From an uncultured Campylobacter sp. (GTDB lineage: Bacteria > Campylobacterota > Campylobacteria > Campylobacterales > Campylobacteraceae): DNA of 16,733 bases. The stretch is taken from contig NZ_CALIMY010000058.1 in the NCBI RefSeq assembly GCF_938045205.1, positions 1 through 16,733 on the forward strand. The letters are read 5' to 3'. Position 1 is the first letter of the stretch. Each line of letters starts with the position of its first letter. Position numbers and translations under genes: made by a program. The notes beneath the pieces were generated by a model, which saw only the letters and a list, made by a program, of their open reading frames with translations, made no database searches and was not told the DNA's origin. Positions 1 through 6,607 of the stretch are shown here, in pieces.

Positions 1-1
1 A

Positions 2-1222
2 GTAGTGGTGTTTGCGACCACTAACACCGGCGTGCAGGAAAACTATGCGGAATTTTTCGCTTGCGGTAAAGACTCGGGAAATTTCATCTCGCAAGGCTGC
101 CAAAGCCCCGCGCCGCGCAGTGAAATTTCTGCGAAGAACGGCGAAAATTTCGCCAAAAATTCAAAAAATGCAAACGATAAATTTAAAAACTTCTGCTTCG
201 AGCGCAACTCCCACGCAAACCCCGCAAATTTTATCCGCGAATGCCTCGGACTAAAATCCGTCGCGATCGGAGTTTCTAGCGCCTGCACCAGCGGAAACAA
301 AGCTCTCATCGAAGCTTCGCGCCTCATCTACGCGGGACTTTGCGACGCGGTCGTATTCGGCGGCGCCGACGCATTAGACGAGCTCACGCTGCAGGGCTTT
401 AGCGCGCTTGAAATTTTAAGCGAGCAGCCGCTAAAGCCGTTTTCAGAGGCGCGATCAGGCACAAATCTGGGCGAAGGAGCCTGCGTATTCGTGCTTTCGC
501 GCGAACGCATAAGCGACGTCGCGTTTTTGGCTCACGCCGCAAACTCCGACGCTTATCATATCACAAAGCCCGATCCAGGCGCGCGCATGCAGATCACGGC
601 GATCAAAACCGCGCTAAAATCGGCGCAGCTGCAAAGCGTGGATTACATAAATCTGCACGGCACGGGCACTGCGGCCAACGACGCGATGGAGGCCTTGGCT
701 ATGAGCACCGCCCTACCCTTAGCGCCCGCAAGCTCGTCCAAATGGGCGACCGGACACACTCTGGGCGCAGCGGGGGCGATCGAGCTTGCCGTGTGCTACG
801 AGGCGATCAGACAGGGCGTGATCCCGCCGAATTTTGCAAATGATAAAATTTGGCGCGGCTCGGAGGGTGAAATTTTTCATGGCGTGCAGACGCGGCACGG
901 CGAGCGAAACGATGAAATTTTAAACAACGCAAGCGATCAAATTTCATGTAGCTCGGGCGGCGAAATTCTGCAAAACGCGCAGGGTGAAATTTCAAAAAGC
1001 AGCGCGGATGAAATTTTGGCTGCGTCTAAAGCTTTGCATGGCGCGGACGATAAAATTTTAAAAGACATTGCGGATCAAGCTTCGCAAACGAGCGAAATTC
1101 CGGCTGCGCTGTCTAAATTTAATCTCGCATGCGAAGCCAAAAAAGCGCGCGTAGATACCGCGATGAATCTAAGCTTTGCTTTCGGCGGAGATAACGCCGT
1201 AACCATAATAGGACGCGTATGA
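2..1222 (+). CDS. apeO: Beta-ketoacyl-ACP synthase of aryl polyene pathway (5' partial)
   Basis: This is a thiolase-fold ketosynthase that performs decarboxylative condensation with malonyl-ACP in the cytoplasm. The reading frame is open to the window edge and about 100 N-terminal residues are missing, so the GTG at 5 is not the true start. Counting residues from position 5, the catalytic triad is complete: Cys94 in SSACTSG, His218 in LHGTGT and His251 in GHTLGAAG. The C-terminal FAFGGDNA motif is present. Two stretches do not belong to the fold: residues about 20-75, before the nucleophile elbow, and residues about 280-378, built of DEIL/GEIS-like units encoded by GATGAAATTT repeats. The stop overlaps the apeP start (ATGA). 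The KS-DH-KR-KS order matches apeO-P-Q-R of E. coli, where ApeO is the active subunit of the ApeO-ApeC heterodimer. The ketosynthase call is very safe; the apeO assignment rests on gene order. Confidence 0.9.
   Translation, partial: VVVFATTNTGVQENYAEFFACGKDSGNFISQGCQSPAPRSEISAKNGENFAKNSKNANDKFKNFCFERNSHANPANFIRECLGLKSVAIGVSSACTSGNKALIEASRLIYAGLCDAVVFGGADALDELTLQGFSALEILSEQPLKPFSEARSGTNLGEGACVFVLSRERISDVAFLAHAANSDAYHITKPDPGARMQITAIKTALKSAQLQSVDYINLHGTGTAANDAMEALAMSTALPLAPASSSKWATGHTLGAAGAIELAVCYEAIRQGVIPPNFANDKIWRGSEGEIFHGVQTRHGERNDEILNNASDQISCSSGGEILQNAQGEISKSSADEILAASKALHGADDKILKDIADQASQTSEIPAALSKFNLACEAKKARVDTAMNLSFAFGGDNAVTIIGRV
838..1080 (+). repeat. In-frame GATGAAATTT-type repeats inside apeO
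   Basis: At least eight variants of GA(T/C)(G/A)AAATTT occur here, near 842, 866, 910, 936, 960, 984, 1008 and 1049. They are separated by roughly 20-40 bp of GC-rich filler. Most are read in the same phase and encode D/G-E/K-I-L/S. They lie between the conserved GVIPPNFA segment and the C-terminal FAFGGDNA motif of the ketosynthase, where the family normally has a short loop. The spacing stays in frame, so the gene remains open. Confidence 0.75.
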
Positions 1223-1647
1223 GAGCCTCTAGTATCCTACCGCAGAGCGGATATATGGTCTTCGCAGATGAAATTTTAGAGATTAGCGACGGATATGCGA
1301 GCTGTGCGTTTAGCGTTAAAGAGGACTCGCCGTTTACCGAAAACGGAGAGCTCGGCAGCTACGCATATATGGAGATCATGGCGCAGTGCATAGGTGCCTA
1401 TTCGGGTCACCGAAACGGCGGCGAGGCAAGGCTCGGGTTTTTGCTGGGCGTACGAAACCTGGATATTTCGCGCGCAAGCCTGAAGGTGGGCGAGCGCGTG
1501 ATCGCGACGGCGAGGCAGAGCGTAAGCGACGGCGAGGGGTTATATATCTTCGACTGCGAGATCCGCTGCGGCGGCGAACATATCGCAAGCGCCACGCTAA
1601 GCGTGATGAACCCGAACGATGAAATGCTAAAGAGTATAAATGGCTAA
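1219..1647 (+). CDS. apeP: 3-hydroxyacyl-ACP dehydratase, hotdog fold
   Basis: This is a 142-residue single hotdog domain of the COG4706-like dehydratase family that accompanies APE ketosynthases. Visible family features are the N-terminal LPQSGYMVFADEIL segment, where most relatives read P-x-x-x-x-M-x-L-x-D. The central helix SYAYMEIMAQCIGAYSGH carries the conserved Glu52 and Gln55, and the GFLLGVRNLDI strand follows. In E. coli, ApeP pairs with ApeI to form the heterodimeric dehydratase that creates each double bond; here ApeI is fused to ApeH further downstream. The ATG overlaps the apeO stop by 4 bp (ATGA) and the end overlaps apeQ by 8 bp (ATGGCTAA), so translation is probably coupled. 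No repeat insert is present. Confidence 0.87.
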   Translation: MRASSILPQSGYMVFADEILEISDGYASCAFSVKEDSPFTENGELGSYAYMEIMAQCIGAYSGHRNGGEARLGFLLGVRNLDISRASLKVGERVIATARQSVSDGEGLYIFDCEIRCGGEHIASATLSVMNPNDEMLKSING

Positions 1648-2374
1648 GAGAATTTTAATCACCGGAGCAAGCGGCGGTATCGGCGAGGCGTGCGCGTTAA
1701 ATTTAGCGCAAAAGGGCTACGGCTTGGCGCTAAACGGGCGCAACAAAGCAAAGCTAAAAGACGTGGCGGAGCGCTGCTTGGACGCAGGCGCGGCGGAAGT
1801 TCAAATTTTAAAATTTGACGTCGCAGATACCGCTGCGGCGCAGGAGCGTATCGAAGCAGACATAAAGGCAAACGGCGCATACTGGGGCATCGTGCTAAAC
1901 GCGGGCATCACGCGGGATAACTCCTTCGTGTGGTTTGAACGCGAGGATTGGCAAAGCGTGATAGATACGAATTTAGGCGGGTTTTATAACGTCCTAAAGC
2001 CCGCGCTAATGCCGATGATCCGCGCCAAAAAAGGCGGGCGTATCGTCGTGATGAGCTCGGTTAGCGGAATTGCCGGCAACCGCGGCCAAAGCAACTACGC
2101 CGCTAGCAAAGGAGGCCTAATCGCCGCGGCAAAATCGCTAGCGATAGAACTTGCAAGCCGCAAGATCACGGTAAACGTCGTAGCCCCAGGGCTCATCAAA
2201 ACGGCGATGAGCGAAGGTATAAACGAAGCTGCAAGCGAGCAAATTTTAAGCGCGATCCCGCTAGGGCGCATCGGCGAGCCGAGCGAGGTGGCGCATTTGG
2301 TGGAGTTTTTGCTAAGCGAAAATTCCGCATACATCACAAAAGAGGTTATTAAAATAGACGGTGGATTATGTTAA
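1640..2374 (+). CDS. apeQ: 3-oxoacyl-ACP reductase (FabG-like SDR)
   Basis: This is a 244-residue classical short-chain dehydrogenase, the same length as E. coli FabG. It reduces the 3-keto group after each condensation, with NADPH likely by family. The cofactor loop TGASGGIG is at residues 8-15, the LNAG motif at 86-89, and Asn111 sits in the TNLGG helix. The catalytic Ser140, Tyr153 and Lys157 are in SSVSG and YAASK. The C-terminal substrate and tetramer region ends ITKEVIKIDGG as in FabG. The ATG overlaps apeP by 8 bp, and the stop overlaps apeR by 7 bp. A palindromic AAATTTTAAAATTT occurs inside the gene near 1804 but encodes ordinary sequence rather than an insert. It could pass for fabG in isolation; the neighbours make it the APE reductase. 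Confidence 0.92.
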   Translation: MAKRILITGASGGIGEACALNLAQKGYGLALNGRNKAKLKDVAERCLDAGAAEVQILKFDVADTAAAQERIEADIKANGAYWGIVLNAGITRDNSFVWFEREDWQSVIDTNLGGFYNVLKPALMPMIRAKKGGRIVVMSSVSGIAGNRGQSNYAASKGGLIAAAKSLAIELASRKITVNVVAPGLIKTAMSEGINEAASEQILSAIPLGRIGEPSEVAHLVEFLLSENSAYITKEVIKIDGGLC

Positions 2375-3597
2375 ATAGAGTAGTTATTACGGGTTTTGGC
2401 AACGTCTGTGCATTCGGGCGAGACTGGGCGAGCATAAAGCAGAATTTGGCGCATCAAAAAAGCGCCGTAGTTTATATGAGCGAATGGGATATCTTCGGCG
2501 AGGAGCTAAACACCAGGCTTGGTGCGCCGATACAAAACTACGCGCCGCCTGCGCACTGGAATCGCAAAGATACCCGCTCGATGGGCAAGGTAGCGATGTT
2601 TGGCGTAGATGCCGCGGGTGAAGCCCTGGCAGATGCGGGTCTTTTAGAAGAGGGGTGCATAAAGGACGGTCGTATGGGCGTCGCAGCGGGTAGCTGCAGC
2701 GGCGACGCAAAGGCTACTGGCGAGGTCATAGATATTCTGCATGGCAAGGATAGCACTTTCAACGCCAACTCATACGTCAAGATGATGCCCCACACCGTCG
2801 CTGCAAATATCGCGATCTACTACGGACTAAAAGGTAGGCTCATCCCCACGAGCTCTGCGTGCACGAGCGCGTCTCAAGCGATCGGCTACTCCTACGAAGC
2901 GATAAAATTCGGCCTTGCGGATATGATGCTGGCAGGCGGCGCGGACGAGCTGCACCCAAGCCAGGCATTCGTGTTTGACAAGCTCTACGCGACAAGCTGC
3001 AAAAACGACACCCCTACCCTCAGCCCCGCGCCCTTTGATATAGCGCGCGATGGACTGGTTTTGGGCGAAGGCGGCGCTATGTTCGTGCTAGAAAGCCTTG
3101 GGAGCGCACTTGCGCGCGGCGCTAAAATTTACGCCGAGATAGTGGGCTTCGGCACGACCTGTGACGGCACGCATATCACCCGCCCACAGAGCGAGACTAT
3201 GCGCGCGGCGATGCAGCTGGCGCTCAAAGACGCCGCGATTTCGCCGGATCTCATCGGGCATGTAAACGCCCATGCTACGGCGACCAGACAAGGCGACGTC
3301 GCGGAATCTATGGCGACGCATGAAATTTTCGGCTCGCAAACGCCCGTGAGCTCCTACAAAGGCTATTTGGGTCATACTTTGGGCGCGTGCGGGGCGCTGG
3401 AGAGCTTCATCTCGGTGATGATGATGAATGAGGGGCTATTCTATCCGAATCTAAATTTACGTGATATCGATCCGGAATGTGCGCCGCTTAGGTACCTCAC
3501 GAAGCCGCAGGAGATAAAGACCGACTACGTTATGAATAACAACTTTGCTTTCGGCGGCGTGAACACCTCTTTGATTTTTAAAAAATTTATCGATTAA
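2368..3597 (+). CDS. apeR: Beta-ketoacyl-ACP synthase, second APE ketosynthase
   Basis: This is a full-length FabF-type ketosynthase of 409 residues. The active-site Cys165 is in SSACTSAS, the first histidine (His302) is in NAHATATRQGD, replacing the usual HGTGT, and the second (His336) is in YLGHTLGACG. Lys331 precedes the last motif, and FAFGGVN closes the domain. In E. coli, ApeR is the homodimeric ketosynthase at the end of the O-P-Q-R block and is proposed to handle early elongation. Unlike apeO, this gene carries no AAATTT-type inserts. The start codon overlaps the end of apeQ, and the stop TAA at 3595-3597 is part of a strong Shine-Dalgarno sequence (AAAGGAGAG) for the next gene. Confidence 0.92.
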   Translation: MLNRVVITGFGNVCAFGRDWASIKQNLAHQKSAVVYMSEWDIFGEELNTRLGAPIQNYAPPAHWNRKDTRSMGKVAMFGVDAAGEALADAGLLEEGCIKDGRMGVAAGSCSGDAKATGEVIDILHGKDSTFNANSYVKMMPHTVAANIAIYYGLKGRLIPTSSACTSASQAIGYSYEAIKFGLADMMLAGGADELHPSQAFVFDKLYATSCKNDTPTLSPAPFDIARDGLVLGEGGAMFVLESLGSALARGAKIYAEIVGFGTTCDGTHITRPQSETMRAAMQLALKDAAISPDLIGHVNAHATATRQGDVAESMATHEIFGSQTPVSSYKGYLGHTLGACGALESFISVMMMNEGLFYPNLNLRDIDPECAPLRYLTKPQEIKTDYVMNNNFAFGGVNTSLIFKKFID

Positions 3598-3607
3598 AGG
3601 AGAGAAA

Positions 3608-4030
3608 ATGAAAAAATTTCTATTTTTCGTAGTTGCGGCGCTTTTCGTCGCTAATGCGGCTTATGCCAAGAACGACATCATGCGCTTCCCTATCGCCGCG
3701 GCACTCGCAGAGCCCGACGCCAAAGCCAAGCTTGATCCGAACATAAAATTCTACTTCGGCAACAAATCCGCAGGCAGAAAGATCACGCAGCAGCTAAGCT
3801 CGAACAAAAAAACAAACAGCGTCAACAAGACCGATCAAGCCGCATGCAACCGCGCGTTTTTATCGGCACTGCTTAGCTTTCAAGACCGAGCCAAAAAAGA
3901 GGGTGGCAACAAGGTCGTAAACATCACGAGCTACTATTACAAAAACGTTTTCGTGAGCGACAAGGAGTTTGAATGCGGCGTAGGCTCGATAATGAACGGC
4001 GTCACGCTAAGAGGCTATATTGCAAAATAA
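3608..4030 (+). CDS. Small secreted two-Cys protein, RcsF/YbjQ-like ('excinuclease'-misnamed family)
   Basis: This is a 140-residue predicted periplasmic protein. Residues 1-20 form a signal peptide: basic MKK, a hydrophobic core, and AYA before the likely cleavage site at 20/21. The mature part carries FYFG, NKKTN and a core resembling a heavy-metal-binding or RcsF fold, with helix FQDRAKKEGGNKVVNI at about 91-106 followed by strands. The two cysteines, Cys80 and Cys123, could form a disulfide. From memory the sequence resembles a proteobacterial family often mislabelled 'excinuclease ABC subunit A'; it has no ATPase motifs, so that name is wrong. Function is unknown. It has a near-perfect ribosome site (AAAGGAGAG, 3596-3604) and overlaps apeC by 11 bp. 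It is therefore co-expressed with the APE enzymes and may act in envelope assembly or sensing, which is inference. Confidence 0.8.
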   Translation: MKKFLFFVVAALFVANAAYAKNDIMRFPIAAALAEPDAKAKLDPNIKFYFGNKSAGRKITQQLSSNKKTNSVNKTDQAACNRAFLSALLSFQDRAKKEGGNKVVNITSYYYKNVFVSDKEFECGVGSIMNGVTLRGYIAK

Positions 4031-5519
4031 ACTAAGCTTCGGCGTAGCTTACGCAAGCGCGATAATTTCGGGCGAGCCGGCGGAGTTTTATAAAAATTTC
4101 GCCGCTTGCTCGGACGGAATTTCCGAAGTAAATTTAGGCGGAAATTCCGATCTCGCTTGCGATGCAAATCAAAATTTTACGTATAATTTTACGTCAAATT
4201 CTACGCAAGATTTTGCAGATATCTCGTACTGCGAGCAAAATTTCATCAATTCCGCAAATTTTACGGCTTGTGAGAATAACGAAAAAGCGGGGCGTGAGCT
4301 CGCTATAGAAGGTTTTGATGAAAATTCTATTAAGCCCCACTCGGAGCAGAGATTAAAACAAGAAGCGGTTGCGTCTAAATTTAATCCCTCGCGCAGTTTT
4401 GATCGCGGCTCCGAAAAGGCAGCGGAGCTTTATAAAAATTTCGCCGCGCGCGAGGGCGAGGCTTTACAAAAAAGTTCTGGAAAAAATTTAGAAATCGCTG
4501 CCCGCTTAAAAGATGAAATTTCAGCGCTTGAAGCTTTAAAGAAAAAGCCGGCTCTTGTGCATATTCCGCCGTTGCAACGCCGCCGCTTGGGGCTTGGGGC
4601 AAAACTTTGCATCTCGCTTTTAGGCGAAATTTCGCAAAATACGCCGCAAAGTTTAGTCGAGGAAAGCTCCTTAAATCTCGCGTCTCAAAATTTAGATGCG
4701 AGCAAAAGCCGCGCCACCGCGCAAAACCCGTCGCCGCAGGATTTTTCAAATGATAATTCTTTAAATTCCGCGAGGCAAAATTCCAAAGCAAACGAATGCT
4801 CGGGAGCCTGCGATCATGCGATGCAAAGCTCCGCGACGCAGCGCGAAGGAATGCCGCTCGTCTTTTGCTCGCGCCTGGGCGAGATCAACCGCTGCTTTAG
4901 CCTGCTAGGCTCGATGGAGGAAAGCGTCTCGCCTTCGAGCTTTTGCGTCAGCGTACTCAACGCGATCGCGGCGCAAAATGCTATTTTTACGCAAAATCAC
5001 GCCGAAATTTCGACGATCTCCGCGGCGTGCGCGCTCGAAAACGGCGCAATAATCGCGGCTGCAAGGCTAAAAGAAAGCGCGGGGGAGTTCGGCTCCGCGC
5101 AGGACGCAAACGAAAATGGCAAGAACGGCGAATGCAAATCGGATAGCGACAAAATCGCCCTGCTCTGCTATTTTGAGGAGGCAAATAACGACTATCTAAA
5201 GCGCTGCGACTTCGCCTGCGCCCTACTTCTGGTGCTTCAGCGCGGAGATGACGTGCAGATCGAAATTTCGCCGCACGTTGCGGACGCAACGGCACAGAAC
5301 ATAGAGGCGCAAAATCCAAAACCACAAGCCGAGAATGAAATTTTACGAATCTTTAAAGGGGACGGCAAAATCCCTCTAGATACCGCAGTGGAATTTTTAG
5401 CTAAAATCCTCTCAGGCAAGCATGAATGGCGCAGCAGCGACGGGATTTTGGACTATCTTTGGCGCATCAAAGATCCCGCCAAAATCGCAGCTTTTTTAAG
5501 GCAAGATCGTGAGCGCTAA
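4020..5519 (+). CDS. apeC: Chain-length-factor-like ketosynthase subunit, enlarged by repeats
   Basis: This appears to be the Ketoacyl-synt_2 type partner of ApeO, normally about 240 residues but 499 here. Recognisable blocks are IPPLQRRRLGLGAKL at residues 182-196, VFCSRLGEINR at 281-291, SPSSFCVSVLNAIAAQNAI at 304-322, and a hydrophobic strand CDFACALLLVLQRG at 396-409. Between them are low-complexity inserts at about 25-170 and 203-275, with shorter ones near 355-378 and 425-440. These are rich in Asn, Ser, Glu, Lys and Phe and are encoded by AAATTT-rich DNA. The start is TTG at 4020, with AAGAGG at 4009-4014 as ribosome site and an 11-bp overlap with the upstream gene. Family knowledge: such subunits lack ketosynthase activity and set chain length. 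The enlargement may reflect disordered loops, or the protein could be impaired; the frame is intact. Confidence 0.8.
   Translation: MQNKLSFGVAYASAIISGEPAEFYKNFAACSDGISEVNLGGNSDLACDANQNFTYNFTSNSTQDFADISYCEQNFINSANFTACENNEKAGRELAIEGFDENSIKPHSEQRLKQEAVASKFNPSRSFDRGSEKAAELYKNFAAREGEALQKSSGKNLEIAARLKDEISALEALKKKPALVHIPPLQRRRLGLGAKLCISLLGEISQNTPQSLVEESSLNLASQNLDASKSRATAQNPSPQDFSNDNSLNSARQNSKANECSGACDHAMQSSATQREGMPLVFCSRLGEINRCFSLLGSMEESVSPSSFCVSVLNAIAAQNAIFTQNHAEISTISAACALENGAIIAAARLKESAGEFGSAQDANENGKNGECKSDSDKIALLCYFEEANNDYLKRCDFACALLLVLQRGDDVQIEISPHVADATAQNIEAQNPKPQAENEILRIFKGDGKIPLDTAVEFLAKILSGKHEWRSSDGILDYLWRIKDPAKIAAFLRQDRER
4090..4530 (+). repeat. AAATTT-rich low-complexity insert in apeC
   Basis: AAATTT and one-base variants recur every 15-40 bp, for example in AAAAATTTCGCC near 4094 and 4436, GTAAATTTAGG near 4130, and AAAATTTTACG near 4173 and 4255. 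The segment TTTATAAAAATTTCGCCGC occurs twice (near 4086 and 4430) and encodes LYKNFAA and its near copy FYKNFAA, which suggests duplication around an original segment. The phase never introduces a stop. A second, less dense insert follows at about 4630-4840. Confidence 0.6.
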
Positions 5520-6054
5520 AATGGTAAAATTTCATCGCATGAGCAAGCGCGGCGAGACGAGCAAATTTGATCAAAATCCCTGGCCACGCGGAGCCGCAAC
5601 GGCGAGAACGACGAGCTTTAAATTTAGCCGCTCCGCCAAACGCGGATATAGTGAAGGTTTTAAATTTAGCCGCGCTACCAAACATGAGCTCGGCCAAACA
5701 GCGCATCTTAAAAGCACTCTGAAAGGGCGCGCGCCGTGCGCCGCCAAATCGCGTTGCAATGAGGCGCGCTGCGAAGATGCGCTGCCGAGGCATACGCAAC
5801 GAACCCAAAAAAATCCGCCTAAACGGTGCGAGCTGCGAGCTATAAAAATTTTACCGCAGCGGCGCGTAGAAAACACCGCGCAATTCCGCTATAAAAACAG
5901 ATGCAGCGAGCCGAAACGGTACACGCGGCAAGCTGTAAATTTCATAAATTTAGTAGAGCAAGGCTTGGGCTACGAGTTTAAATTTAGCCGCGCGATGAGC
6001 CGAGTAGCCGCTCAGGCAAGATGCGCACGGCAAGGCGGTTGCGATGAATTTTAA
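5509..6054 (+). CDS. Basic repeat-rich ORF of uncertain status
   Basis: This 181-codon ORF has no recognisable family and no signal peptide. It is strongly basic (Arg and Lys) and contains a recurring FKFSR-A/S motif at three places, encoded by TTTAAATTTAGCCGC. Features for translation: it overlaps the end of apeC by 11 bp, its GTG start is preceded by AAGG (5498-5501) at 7 bp, and it is followed by another overlapping ORF with its own ribosome site. Features against: composition looks like repeat DNA read through, and long open frames also occur on the opposite strand (for example 5571-5876 and 5467-5808), as expected where repeats lack stops. It may be a real but disordered peptide, a translated spacer that keeps ribosomes coupled to apeD, or an annotation artefact. 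Confidence 0.4.
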   Translation: MSAKMVKFHRMSKRGETSKFDQNPWPRGAATARTTSFKFSRSAKRGYSEGFKFSRATKHELGQTAHLKSTLKGRAPCAAKSRCNEARCEDALPRHTQRTQKNPPKRCELRAIKILPQRRVENTAQFRYKNRCSEPKRYTRQAVNFINLVEQGLGYEFKFSRAMSRVAAQARCARQGGCDEF

Positions 6055-6607
6055 ATTTAACTGCGTCGCGAGCTATAAATTTAATCAGACGGCGCGTCGT
6101 ATGGCGGCGTCAAAGCAGCGTGTATGGCGCTTCGCAGAAATTTTGTCGCAACGGCGTGCGTGGCAAACCGCGGAAATTCTACCGCAACGATATGTGCGAC
6201 AAAAGATAGAAGCTCCATCGCAGCAATACGCACGACGAAGCACGCGGCAAGCTGCGGAAATTTTACTGGGGCAGCATATACGGCAAACGGTAAGAATTCT
6301 ACAAAATCGCAGTTTACCGCGTGCTGCAAAAATTCCATCGTTTCGGCATATGCACGGCGCTGAGATCGACTCCGCTGAGACCATAAAAGCTCTATTGCTT
6401 CGGCACACATCGCAAAGCGAAATATTGCGCGCAGAAAACTGCGAAAACTCCGCTGCGATGCGGCGAGCGGCAAGCCGTAGAAATTTTATCGAGATCGCGC
6501 GCATGACGAGCCATCAAATCCCCGCCGAGAACCACAAAATCATCGCCGAAAACTGTAAAATCCTCATCGAGAGGCATAAAATCCCCGCCGAAAGAGGCGC
6601 CGCGTAA
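6044..6607 (+). CDS. Basic ORF built of 12-residue and 7-residue repeats, uncertain status
   Basis: This is a 187-codon ORF with no known family. Its middle consists of degenerate 12-residue units such as AEILSQRRAWQT, AEILPQRYVRQK and AEILLGQHIRQT. Its C-terminus consists of four 7-residue units: IPAENHK, IIAENCK, ILIERHK and IPAERGA. The heptad pattern could form a short amphipathic helix. It begins at an ATG 8 bp after AAGG (6032-6035), overlaps the preceding ORF by 11 bp, and its TAA shares a base with the apeD start (TAATG). All repeat periods are multiples of three. Minus-strand frames are also open here, so protein status is unproven. It could serve translational coupling to apeD even if the peptide has no function. 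Confidence 0.4.
   Translation: MNFKFNCVASYKFNQTARRMAASKQRVWRFAEILSQRRAWQTAEILPQRYVRQKIEAPSQQYARRSTRQAAEILLGQHIRQTVRILQNRSLPRAAKIPSFRHMHGAEIDSAETIKALLLRHTSQSEILRAENCENSAAMRRAASRRNFIEIARMTSHQIPAENHKIIAENCKILIERHKIPAERGAA
6137..6364 (+). repeat. Degenerate 36-bp tandem repeats
   Basis: Units begin at 6137, 6173, 6209, 6257, 6293 and 6329. The step is 36 bp each time except one of 48 bp, which contains a 12-bp addition. An approximate unit is GAAATTCTACCGCAACG followed by a GC-rich half ending CGGCAAACCGCG. Identity between units is partial, so this is an old or rapidly diverging array. The units are not separated by unique spacers, which argues against CRISPR. Confidence 0.65.
6518..6601 (+). 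repeat. Four 21-bp tandem repeats just upstream of apeD
   Basis: Units run 6518-6538, 6539-6559, 6560-6580 and 6581-6601. They start ATCCCCGCCGA, ATCATCGCCGA, ATCCTCATCGA and ATCCCCGCCGA. The last unit diverges at its end into AAAGAGGCGCC, which supplies the AGAGG ribosome site for apeD. The 21-bp period equals two helical turns and seven codons. Confidence 0.75.

Larger units (their letters stand above)
5520..6606 (+). repeat. Repeat-derived interval between apeC and apeD
   Basis: Over 1 kb of repeat-like DNA separates two APE genes that directly follow one another in other clusters apart from small differences. Three TTTAAATTTAGCCGC copies occur near 5618, 5659 and 5977, and a further TTTAAATTTAACTGC lies near 6047. 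Then come 36-bp degenerate units and finally 21-bp units. It carries the two questionable ORFs described separately. No transposase remnant, inverted terminal repeat or target duplication is visible. Confidence 0.65.

Noticed and set aside
1640..2374. Treating apeQ and apeR as housekeeping fabG and fabF
   Set aside because: Position inside the DH-KR-KS block with overlapping ends and the HATATRQGD variant of the ketosynthase fit the APE paralogues better.
3608..4030. Calling the small secreted protein an excinuclease subunit
   Set aside because: It has a signal peptide and no Walker motifs or zinc-finger pattern; the name is a propagated database error for this family.
6137..6364. CRISPR array suggested by the 36-bp period
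   Set aside because: The entire unit is repeat with degenerate copies; there are no conserved repeats alternating with unique spacers and no cas genes.
6081..6504. Two long minus-strand ORFs (130 and 139 residues)
   Set aside because: They are antisense to a repeat array lacking stops in several frames; there is no coherent protein family, and all real genes here are on the + strand.
5509..6607. Degraded insertion sequence between apeC and apeD
   Set aside because: No transposase motif, terminal inverted repeats or target duplication could be found; the interval is explained by tandem and dispersed repeats.
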